From assembly GCA_045536015.1 (NCBI GenBank), contig JAZSMS010000154.1:1-5178 (forward strand): DNA of 5,178 nucleotides, written 5' to 3'. Positions 1 to 5,101 of the stretch are shown here, piece by piece (the stretch's first letter is position 1; each line of letters opens with the position of its first letter). The notes beneath the pieces were generated by a model. That model ran no database searches. It saw nothing but the letters and a program-made list of their open reading frames with translations, and was not told the DNA's origin. The position numbers and the translations under genes were made by a program. The DNA comes from JAZSMS01 sp045536015 (GTDB lineage Bacteria > Bacillota > Clostridia > Christensenellales > QALW01).

Positions 1-15
1 TGTGTAAATTAGCAT

Positions 16-86
16 GATTTTGCTAAAAATCCGATTAGCAGGTGATTAGCAAAACACCGATTTTCTACTAAAATCCTGCTAATCGG
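16..86. repeat. Nested direct and inverted repeat block
   Basis: A perfect 12-base inverted repeat has arms CCGATTAGCAGG (31-42) and CCTGCTAATCGG (75-86). A second inverted repeat overlaps it: TTTTGCTAA (18-26) and TTAGCAAAA (46-54). There is also an imperfect direct repeat, in which GATTTT followed shortly by CTAAAA and TCC occurs at 16-32 and 59-76. The core ATTAGCA occurs three times in the first 50 bases. The two inverted repeats interleave, so they cannot both form as simple hairpins. Neither is followed by a T-tract, so this is not a standard terminator. It could be an intergenic repeat family, a protein-binding site or the edge of a mobile element. The function is unknown. Confidence 0.6.
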
Positions 87-160
87 GATATGTTAAAAGT
101 TTGAGTTTGTTCTACTCTCCATAAGCAATAAAATTCACCTAAGAAAATGCGTGAGCGAAG

Positions 161-201
161 AAAAGTAAAAGTGCCGAAAACATAGTGCTTTCGGCACTTT
201 T
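161..201 (-). terminator. Intrinsic terminator of the tRNA-Arg gene
   Basis: The arms 167-179 (AAAAGTGCCGAAA) and 189-201 (TTTCGGCACTTTT) are perfectly complementary over 13 bases around a 9-base loop. Read on the minus strand, the stem begins directly after the CCA end of the tRNA and ends in a T-rich run with one interruption (TTTTACTTTT). This fits rho-independent termination of the tRNA transcript. The plus strand also has a T-run at the stem's right side, so some two-way activity is possible. Confidence 0.85.
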
Positions 202-278
202 TGGCGCGCTTGCCCGGATTCGAACCGGGGGCGTCCCGCTTAGGAGGCGGACCCTCTATCCTGCTGAGGTACAAGCGC
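202..278 (-). tRNA. tRNA-Arg, anticodon CCT
   Basis: The minus strand folds into a complete cloverleaf of 77 bases including an encoded CCA (202-204). The acceptor stem is GCGCTTG with CAAGCGC. The D-arm stem is CCTC with GAGG around a loop containing the conserved GG. The anticodon stem is TCCGC with GCGGG, including one T-G pair, and it closes the loop CTCCTAA. The T-arm is CCCGG with CCGGG around TTCGAAT. The discriminator base is G. Anticodon CCT reads the arginine codon AGG. The variable loop is short, as expected for a class I tRNA. A terminator follows at once. No convincing promoter was found just upstream, so the transcript may start further up or continue from the permease gene. Confidence 0.97.
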
Positions 279-337
279 ATATGCGATACAATTCAAACAA
301 ATTACCATTTGCCTTTTTGCAAAGGCGAGTGATTTAG

Positions 338-363
338 TATAACCTTAGGAGGGGGCTGTTATA
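338..363. repeat. Stem-loop with G-rich (plus) / C-rich (minus) loop
   Basis: The perfect 6-base arms TATAAC (338-343) and GTTATA (358-363) enclose a 14-base loop. On the plus strand the loop contains AGGAGGGGG. On the minus strand, which is downstream of the permease gene, it reads CCCCCTCCT, complementary to Shine-Dalgarno sequences. The stem is AT-rich and weak alone. It is notable because a second hairpin four bases away shows the same loop motif. It could be part of a small RNA or an mRNA 3' end, which is inference. Confidence 0.45.
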
Positions 364-367
364 TCCA

Positions 368-392
368 TTTAACTAAGGAGGCATTAGTTAAA
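368..392. repeat. Stem-loop with GGAGG (plus) / CCTCC (minus) loop
   Basis: The perfect 9-base arms TTTAACTAA (368-376) and TTAGTTAAA (384-392) enclose a 7-base loop, GGAGGCA on the plus strand and TGCCTCC on the minus strand. It begins 14 bases after the permease stop codon on the minus strand. On that strand it is followed by TGGATA, not a T-run. On the plus strand it is followed by CTTTTAATT, a weak T-rich stretch. A poor terminator is possible, but the AT-only stem makes this doubtful. Confidence 0.5.
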
Positions 393-406
393 CTTTTAAT
401 TAAAAC

Positions 407-1444
407 TTAAAACAAAACGGGAATTACACTTGTTAAGTATGAAGTAATAAAAGCAAGCAAGGGCATTGTGATAACCGAACACAGCGTAGAAATTGCAACC
501 AATTCTCCCGAAAAGGCGGGAATACCGTCGTAAATTTCGGCAAAAATGGTTAAGTTGGCCGCAACGGGTGCTGCCGAAAGAACTACCAGAATTAAAAGTA
601 ATTGCGGTGTAAAAAGACCAAACAAGTGCGCTATAATGCAAAGCACCATAATAATTAAAGGGAAAACGATAAGGCGCGTTAATAAAAGCAGATAAACACG
701 AACGTCTTTAAGTGCACTCTTGATATCAACTTCTGCAAGGCGCGAGCCTATAAGCACCATAGAAACGGGTGCAACGCTACCTGATAAAGCATTTGCAATT
801 TGGTTGATTATTGCCGAACCGCCTATTAAAACACCGTACTGATAAACGTCTATTTTATCTGCGCAAAGATTACCGCAGTGTGCAAACCAACCACCAAGAC
901 CCGTAACATAAACGACAAAACCTATCATTATAGGAATAATTGCGGGGTTTAAAAACATCTTTTTAACAGAAATATAACTTTTGTCACCGGTAAAGAGATA
1001 TCTTCCAAGCGAGAACTGAAATAAATTAAAGCCGATAATATATGCGGTAACGTAAATAACAAATTCCTGACCTAAAACGTCGCGCACAAGGGGAATGCCC
1101 ATATAACCGACGTTTGCAAAAACAGTTGCGTACTGAAGTGCAGTTTTAACCTTACCTTCGTACTTCTTAAACGAGCGCATTGCAATGATATAAAATATTG
1201 CGTGAATTACCAAGGAAGCAATAAAGATGCCTAAAAAGTCAAAAAATACCGAAAATTCAAAGTCACGTAAAAAGCCTTGAATAAACATTCCGGGTGACGC
1301 AACGTATAAAGTAAAGTGTGAAAGCGCCTTTGAAAACGAATTGTCAACAATCTTGTACTTTTTTAATAAAAAGCCGATAAGTATGTAGCAAAAAAGAATA
1401 AGAACCGAAACGGTAAGCATCAAGGTTGTCGATATAATGTTCAT
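407..1444 (-). CDS. AEC family transporter (auxin efflux carrier / malate permease-like)
   Basis: This encodes a 345-residue inner-membrane protein with about ten hydrophobic segments, near residues 5-27, 40-60, 68-90, 105-122, 126-147, 165-187, 216-235, 249-272, 279-300 and 318-340. Family hallmarks are the segment FANVGYMGIPLV (109-120), NPAIIPIMIGF (166-176), APVSMVLIGSRLA (225-237) and AAPVAANLTIFAEIYD (291-306). The bacterial AEC family contains malate and other organic-anion permeases and many members of unknown substrate, so the substrate cannot be stated. The start is supported by AGGAG (minus strand, at 1451-1455) six bases before ATG. The gene is divergent from the methyltransferase gene and has its own promoter. 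The loop before the seventh membrane segment seems longer than usual and holds Cys190 and Cys194. No terminator is obvious downstream. Confidence 0.92.
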   Translation of the reverse strand: MNIISTTLMLTVSVLILFCYILIGFLLKKYKIVDNSFSKALSHFTLYVASPGMFIQGFLRDFEFSVFFDFLGIFIASLVIHAIFYIIAMRSFKKYEGKVKTALQYATVFANVGYMGIPLVRDVLGQEFVIYVTAYIIGFNLFQFSLGRYLFTGDKSYISVKKMFLNPAIIPIMIGFVVYVTGLGGWFAHCGNLCADKIDVYQYGVLIGGSAIINQIANALSGSVAPVSMVLIGSRLAEVDIKSALKDVRVYLLLLTRLIVFPLIIMVLCIIAHLFGLFTPQLLLILVVLSAAPVAANLTIFAEIYDGIPAFSGELVAISTLCSVITMPLLAFITSYLTSVIPVLF

Positions 1445-1474
1445 TTAAAACTCCTAGGTAAAAATATCTATTGA

Positions 1475-1503
1475 ATAATACCATATATTAAGCATTTTGT
1501 AAA
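1475..1503 (-). promoter_or_regulatory. Promoter of the AEC permease gene
   Basis: On the minus strand, -35 TTTACA (1498-1503) and -10 TATTAT (1475-1480) are 17 bases apart. The bases TGG just before the -10 form an extended -10 element. Each box matches the sigma-A consensus at five of six positions. Transcription should start near 1468, giving a leader of about 25 bases with the Shine-Dalgarno site. The -35 box lies inside the palindrome at 1493-1506. Confidence 0.65.
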
Positions 1504-1506
1504 ATG
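1493..1506. promoter_or_regulatory. Palindrome between divergent promoters, possible operator
   Basis: CATTTT (1493-1498) and AAAATG (1501-1506) form a perfect 6-base inverted repeat around GT. It covers the -35 box of the permease promoter and ends six bases before the -35 box of the methyltransferase promoter at 1512. A protein bound here could act on both genes. No regulator gene is in the window, and short AT-rich palindromes arise by chance, so this is a candidate only. Confidence 0.35.
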
Positions 1507-1511
1507 GTTTC

Positions 1512-1540
1512 TTGTCAAAGATTGAGTATAGGTGTATAAT
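1512..1540 (+). promoter_or_regulatory. Promoter of the FkbM-type methyltransferase gene
   Basis: TTGTCA (1512-1517) and a consensus TATAAT (1535-1540) are separated by exactly 17 bases. Transcription should begin near 1547, leaving a leader of about 24 bases before the ATG at 1571. This placement rules out the in-frame GTG at 1532, which lies within the promoter. Confidence 0.8.
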
Positions 1541-1570
1541 AAAATTAATAAATTTTTTGGAAAAGCAGAA

Positions 1571-2563
1571 ATGATTTGGAATTATCTTAAAAGCACAAAA
1601 AAACCGATATTGCTCTACGGTATGGGCAATGGTGCAGAAATAATGATAAAACAACTTGCAAAGCTTGGGGTTAAAGTGCAGGGCTTTTTTGCGTCGGACG
1701 AATTTGTTCGGGGACAAGAATTTTTAGGTAAACGGGTTTTAACGTTTAGCGAGGCAAAAGAACAATTTCCCGATATGATAGCGCTTATTTCATTTGGAAC
1801 GTCACGCAAAGAGGTTATACAAAATATTGTTTCTCTTGATTGCGAAAAATACGCGCCCGAGGTTCCTGTTGTTGGCGAGCAGGTTTTTGATTTAGATTTT
1901 TGCAGAAAGCATAGGGCAGAGTTAGAAGAAGTATATAGTTTTTTAGAAGATGAGGCTTCTAAAAATACCTTTAAAGAACTTATTGCATATAAGCTTGATG
2001 GCAAAATAGAGCACTTATTTGCAAGCGAAAGCGGCAGGGAAGACGTTTATAAAATTTTAAAACTAAAAGACGAAAATATGCTTGATTTAGGTGCATATAC
2101 GGGCGATACTGCAATAGAATTTGCACCGTTTTGCAAAAAAATAACTGCAGTAGAACCTGATGAAAAAAACTTTAAAAAGCTTGTAAAAAACACGCAAGAA
2201 TTAAATATAACAGCTATAAACGCGGCAGTAAGCGATAAAAACGGAAAAATAGAGTTTTCTGTTAAAGGCGGTAGAAATTCGCGCGTGGGGGAAGGCAAAA
2301 TAATAGATGCGCTCAGCGTTGATTCCTTAAATGAAGATTTTTCGTTTATAAAGCTTGACGTTGAAGGTGAAGAAAAAAATGCAATATTAGGTGCCCAAAA
2401 TACGATAAAGCATAAGCCAAAACTGTTGGTTTCGGCGTATCATAAAAGTGAAGATATTTTTGCGCTTCCGCTTCTAATAAAAAAAATAAACCCCGAATAT
2501 AAAGTTTATCTGCGCAGGCCAAGATATATTCCTGCATGGGATACGGAGTACCTCTTTATATAA
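1571..2563 (+). CDS. FkbM family methyltransferase with N-terminal Rossmann-like domain
   Basis: This is a 330-residue soluble protein. Residues 150-330 are an FkbM-type SAM-dependent methyltransferase. Visible features are the SAM motif LDLGAYTGD (171-179), VEPD (194-197) with the acid expected to hold the ribose, AVSDKNG (219-225), and the family signature FIKLDVEGEE (259-268). The first 105 residues look like a separate nucleotide-binding fold: PILLYGMGNGAEI (12-24) is a glycine-rich beta-alpha turn, and ISFGTSRKEVI (73-83) starts a later strand. FkbM enzymes methylate hydroxyl groups of sugars and other metabolites, so a surface-glycan substrate is plausible beside rhamnose genes but not shown. 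The ATG at 1571 was chosen because the upstream in-frame GTG overlaps the promoter; a weak GGAAAAG precedes it. Isoleucine is mostly ATA, unlike the rfb genes. No terminator separates it from rfbC. Confidence 0.85.
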   Translation: MIWNYLKSTKKPILLYGMGNGAEIMIKQLAKLGVKVQGFFASDEFVRGQEFLGKRVLTFSEAKEQFPDMIALISFGTSRKEVIQNIVSLDCEKYAPEVPVVGEQVFDLDFCRKHRAELEEVYSFLEDEASKNTFKELIAYKLDGKIEHLFASESGREDVYKILKLKDENMLDLGAYTGDTAIEFAPFCKKITAVEPDEKNFKKLVKNTQELNITAINAAVSDKNGKIEFSVKGGRNSRVGEGKIIDALSVDSLNEDFSFIKLDVEGEEKNAILGAQNTIKHKPKLLVSAYHKSEDIFALPLLIKKINPEYKVYLRRPRYIPAWDTEYLFI

Positions 2564-2569
2564 TTATGC

Positions 2570-2598
2570 TTGCAAAAAACAATTAAAAGTGATACAAT
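2570..2598 (+). promoter_or_regulatory. Promoter of the rfbCBD cluster
   Basis: TTGCAA (2570-2575) and TACAAT (2593-2598) are 17 bases apart, and TGA at 2590-2592 supplies the TG of an extended -10. Transcription should begin near 2605. The site lies just after the methyltransferase stop codon, so the rhamnose genes can be expressed apart from that gene, although read-through from upstream is also possible because no terminator is present. Confidence 0.7.
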
Positions 2599-2604
2599 TA
2601 TTCA

Positions 2605-2623
2605 GTAAAATGTTCGCTTTTAC
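2605..2623 (+). promoter_or_regulatory. 5' leader hairpin abutting the rfbC ribosome binding site
   Basis: GTAAAA (2605-2610) pairs with TTTTAC (2618-2623). Inside, G2612 and C2617 can close a TTCG tetraloop with one unpaired T at 2611. The stem starts at about the predicted first base of the transcript and ends directly before the GGAGG at 2624-2628. It may stabilise the message 5' end or tune translation. It is short and AT-rich, so the effect is uncertain. Confidence 0.4.
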
Positions 2624-2633
2624 GGAGGATAAT

Positions 2634-3185
2634 ATGAAGGTAGAAAAGACAAAACTTGAAGGTGTTGTCATAATAGAACCAGATGTTTTTGGTGACCAAA
2701 GAGGTTGGTTTATGGAAACGTGGACAAAGCAAAAGCTTGCCGATGCAGGTATTGATGCTGATTTTGTTCAGGATAACCAAAGCTATACGGCTAATAAAAA
2801 TACTTTGCGCGGTCTTCATTTTCAAAACGAGCCGTATGCACAGGCAAAGCTTGTTCGTGTTGTTCGCGGTGCGGTTTTAGACGTTGCTGTTGACATCCGC
2901 AAAGGCTCGCCTACGTATAAGCAATGGGTAAGTGTAGAGCTTTCGGCAGAAAATAAGCGTCAGCTTTTTATTCCGCGCGGTTTTGCACATGGTTTTTTGG
3001 CACTTACTGACGACGTTGAATTTGTTTATAAATGCGATAACTACTATAATAAAGAATGCGACCGTTCAATTCGCTTTGACGATAAGTCGATAGGTGTTGA
3101 ATGGGGAGCAGAAAATCCTTTAGTTTCACAAAAAGATGAAAATGCGCCTTTGCTTGAAAACAGCGACTGCAATTTTAAATATTAA
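2634..3185 (+). CDS. rfbC: dTDP-4-dehydrorhamnose 3,5-epimerase
   Basis: RfbC (RmlC) inverts C3 and C5 of dTDP-4-keto-6-deoxy-D-glucose, the third step of cytoplasmic dTDP-L-rhamnose synthesis. The 183-residue length is normal for this cupin-fold family. Visible signatures are FGDQRGWFMETW (19-30), the catalytic-base region TLRGLHFQ (57-64) with His62, VLDVAVDIRKGSPT (81-94), FIPRGFAHGF (112-121), Tyr132 at the place of the catalytic tyrosine, and the C-terminal QKDENAPLL (166-174) with Asp168 expected to support His62. The start at 2634 is set by GGAGG (2624-2628) five bases upstream. A longer in-frame GTG start at 2589 overlaps the promoter and is unlikely. The stop codon overlaps the Shine-Dalgarno site of rfbB, showing co-transcription and probable translational coupling. 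Confidence 0.97.
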   Translation: MKVEKTKLEGVVIIEPDVFGDQRGWFMETWTKQKLADAGIDADFVQDNQSYTANKNTLRGLHFQNEPYAQAKLVRVVRGAVLDVAVDIRKGSPTYKQWVSVELSAENKRQLFIPRGFAHGFLALTDDVEFVYKCDNYYNKECDRSIRFDDKSIGVEWGAENPLVSQKDENAPLLENSDCNFKY

Positions 3186-3194
3186 GGAGAAAAA

Positions 3195-4214
3195 ATGACA
3201 ATAATAGTTACAGGCGGTGCCGGCTTTATAGGCAGTAATTTTGTTTATTTTCAATTAAAAAACCATCCTGAAGACAGGATAGTTTGCCTTGATGCACTTA
3301 CTTATGCAGGCAATCTTGCCACACTTGATGAGGCGATGGAAAATCCTAACTTCCGCTTTGTTAAGGGTGATATTGCCGACAGGGAGTGTGTTTTTAAGCT
3401 TTTTGAAGAAGAAAAACCCGATATTATCGTTAATTTTGCGGCAGAAAGTCACGTTGACCGTTCGATAGAAAATCCCGAAATTTTCTTGCGCACCAATATT
3501 TTAGGAACGCAGGTTTTAATGGATGCGTGCAGAAAGTACGGTATAAAGAGATATCATCAGGTTTCAACTGACGAAGTTTACGGCGACCTTCCGCTTGATA
3601 GACCAGACCTTTTCTTTACGGAAGATACGCCTATTCATACATCGAGTCCCTATTCAGCTTCTAAGGCAGCGGCTGACCTCTTGGTGCTTGCATATCATCG
3701 CACGTTTAAGCTTCCCGTAAGCATTACGCGTTGTTCAAATAACTACGGTCCGTATCATTTCCCCGAAAAGCTTATTCCGCTTATTATTTCGCGTGCACTT
3801 GCGGATGAAACGCTTCCTGTTTACGGCAAGGGCGAAAATGTTCGCGATTGGCTTTACGTAGAAGATCATTGCTCGGCTATTGACCTTGTTATCAGAAAAG
3901 GTCGTGAGGGCGAGGTATATAATATTGGAGGTCATAACGAACGTACAAACCTTGAAGTTGTTAAAACTATTTTGCGCCGTCTTGATAAGCCCGAATCGCT
4001 TATTACCTACGTAACTGACCGTCCCGGTCACGATATGCGCTATGCTATTGACCCTACAAAGATTCATTCCGAGCTTGGATGGCTTCCTGAAACCAAGTTT
4101 GATGACGGAATTTCCAAAACTGTTGACTGGTACTTGCAAAACCGCACTTGGTGGGAGAATATTTTAAAGGGCGACTATCAAAATTATTACGAAAGAATGT
4201 ATTCAAAGAGGTAA
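3195..4214 (+). CDS. rfbB: dTDP-glucose 4,6-dehydratase
   Basis: RfbB (RmlB) converts dTDP-D-glucose to dTDP-4-keto-6-deoxy-D-glucose using bound NAD, the second step of the pathway. It is an extended short-chain dehydrogenase of 339 residues, normal for the family. The NAD-binding turn is GGAGFIGS (7-14), and the substrate-side loop is AAESHVDRS (82-90). The catalytic set is STDEVYG (124-130), with Asp126 and Glu127 as the dehydration pair, and Tyr153 with Lys157 of the YxxxK motif. RCSNNYGPYHFPEKLIP (179-195), RDWLYVEDH (217-225) and DRPGHDMRYAID (275-286) are further family blocks. AAGGAGA at 3184-3190 precedes the ATG by four bases. The gene lies nine bases after rfbC and three before rfbD. 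Its last sense codon, AGG, belongs to the rfbD Shine-Dalgarno site. Confidence 0.98.
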   Translation: MTIIVTGGAGFIGSNFVYFQLKNHPEDRIVCLDALTYAGNLATLDEAMENPNFRFVKGDIADRECVFKLFEEEKPDIIVNFAAESHVDRSIENPEIFLRTNILGTQVLMDACRKYGIKRYHQVSTDEVYGDLPLDRPDLFFTEDTPIHTSSPYSASKAAADLLVLAYHRTFKLPVSITRCSNNYGPYHFPEKLIPLIISRALADETLPVYGKGENVRDWLYVEDHCSAIDLVIRKGREGEVYNIGGHNERTNLEVVKTILRRLDKPESLITYVTDRPGHDMRYAIDPTKIHSELGWLPETKFDDGISKTVDWYLQNRTWWENILKGDYQNYYERMYSKR

Positions 4215-4217
4215 TAT

Positions 4218-5060
4218 ATGAAGGTTCTTGTAACCGGTGTTAAAGGTCAGCTTGGATATGACGTCGTTAAACGTCTCAGTACACTTGGAATAGAAAATAA
4301 AGGCGTAGATATAGAAGATTTTGATTTAACTGACGAAAATGCTGTTTTAAATGCGGTTTGTGCTTATGCACCCGACGTTGTAGTTCATTGTGCGGCATAT
4401 ACCGCAGTTGATGCGGCAGAGGATAACCGTGACGTGTGCTATAACGTAAACGTATTAGGAACGCGCAATATTGCCTATGCTTGCCGTGAGCTTGATGCAA
4501 AAATGGTGTATATAAGCACCGATTACGTCTTTAACGGTAAGGGCGAAAATTTCTTTTTGCCAGGCGATAAAAAAGAGCCAATCAACTGGTATGGCAAAAC
4601 TAAATCGCAAGGCGAAGACGAAGTAATGCGCTTGATAGAAAAGTTTTTTATTATTCGCATTTCCTGGGTGTTTGGTAAAAACGGAAAAAACTTTGTTAAA
4701 ACTATGTTAAGACTGGGCGCAGAGCGGGACGAGCTTTCGGTAGTTTGTGACCAGATAGGCTCGCCAACATATACCGTTGACCTTGCAAAGCTTATTTGTG
4801 ATATGATTGCAACGGATAAATTTGGCATCTATCACGCAACAAACGAGGGTGTTTGTTCTTGGGCAGAGTTTACCGAAGAAATTATTGCACAGGCAGGCTT
4901 AAAGGCAAAGGTTAACTTTATTCTGTCAAGCCAGTATCCGTCGCGCGCGGCAAGACCGGGTAATTCAAGAATGAGTAAGGAAAAACTTATGCAGAACGGT
5001 TTTGAAAAACTTCCTACTTGGCAGGATGCACTTAAAAGGTATTTAGAAGAATTAAAATAA
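4218..5060 (+). CDS. rfbD: dTDP-4-dehydrorhamnose reductase
   Basis: RfbD (RmlD) reduces the 4-keto sugar made by RfbC to dTDP-L-rhamnose with NAD(P)H, the last step of the pathway. The 280-residue length fits the family. The nucleotide-binding turn is GVKGQLG (7-13). HCAAYTAVDAAE (57-68) is the conserved second strand and helix, and STDYVFNG (100-107) carries the active-site Thr101. Tyr125 and Lys129 form the YxxxK pair. The segments RISWVFGKNGKNFV (147-160), DQIGSPTYT (178-186) and ARPGNSRMS (245-253) are typical of the sugar-binding half. The ATG is preceded by AAAGAGG (4205-4211) with a six-base gap. The gene lies three bases after the rfbB stop codon, so the two are surely one operon. 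A strong terminator follows four bases after its stop codon. Confidence 0.97.
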   Translation: MKVLVTGVKGQLGYDVVKRLSTLGIENKGVDIEDFDLTDENAVLNAVCAYAPDVVVHCAAYTAVDAAEDNRDVCYNVNVLGTRNIAYACRELDAKMVYISTDYVFNGKGENFFLPGDKKEPINWYGKTKSQGEDEVMRLIEKFFIIRISWVFGKNGKNFVKTMLRLGAERDELSVVCDQIGSPTYTVDLAKLICDMIATDKFGIYHATNEGVCSWAEFTEEIIAQAGLKAKVNFILSSQYPSRAARPGNSRMSKEKLMQNGFEKLPTWQDALKRYLEELK

Positions 5061-5063
5061 ATT

Positions 5064-5087
5064 AACGCACCTAAAGGTGCGTTTTTT
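5064..5087 (+). terminator. Intrinsic terminator of the rfbCBD operon
   Basis: AACGCACC (5064-5071) pairs perfectly with GGTGCGTT (5076-5083) around the loop TAAA. A run of six T residues spans 5082-5087. It begins four bases after the rfbD stop codon. The Shine-Dalgarno site of the next gene starts at the next base, 5088. Confidence 0.93.
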
Positions 5088-5101
5088 AAGGAGAAATAAA
5101 A

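Larger units (their letters stand above)
279..406. other. Non-coding gap between permease and tRNA genes
   Basis: No open reading frame with a ribosome binding site was found on either strand. The region holds three inverted repeats: GCCTTT with AAAGGC at 311-326, and two larger stem-loops at 338-363 and 368-392. None has a clear T-tract behind it on the minus strand, so the permease message has no obvious terminator and could read into the tRNA gene. A minus-strand TATACT lies at 336-341, but it lacks a recognisable -35 box at proper spacing. Confidence 0.6.

Noticed and set aside
14..49. Tiny plus-strand frame of 11 codons starting with ATG
   Set aside because: No ribosome binding site, and it lies wholly within the repeat block.
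1..90. CRISPR array
   Set aside because: The repeats are of mixed orientation and length, with no regular spacers.
68..280. 70-codon minus-strand frame
   Set aside because: It runs through the tRNA gene and its terminator, so it is a chance frame.
311..326. GCCTTT/AAAGGC hairpin as a terminator for the permease gene
   Set aside because: No T-run follows it on either strand.
336..341. TATACT on the minus strand as the tRNA promoter -10
   Set aside because: The -35 position at 16-18 bases spacing reads nothing like TTGACA.
1513..1518. Perfect TTGACA on the minus strand as the permease -35 box
   Set aside because: The nearest good -10 (TAATAT) is 22 bases away. The TTTACA and TATTAT pair with a 17-base spacer and TG extension is a better fit.
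1532..1570. Upstream in-frame GTG start for the methyltransferase (13 extra residues)
   Set aside because: It lies between the -35 and -10 boxes of the promoter and before the predicted transcription start, and it has no ribosome binding site.
2589..2633. Upstream in-frame GTG start for rfbC (15 extra residues)
   Set aside because: It overlaps the extended -10 element; the ATG at 2634 has a GGAGG five bases upstream and gives the usual RfbC length.
3735..4139. Long minus-strand frames opposite rfbB and rfbD
   Set aside because: They lie antisense to well-conserved genes, lack ribosome binding sites and show no recognisable protein features.
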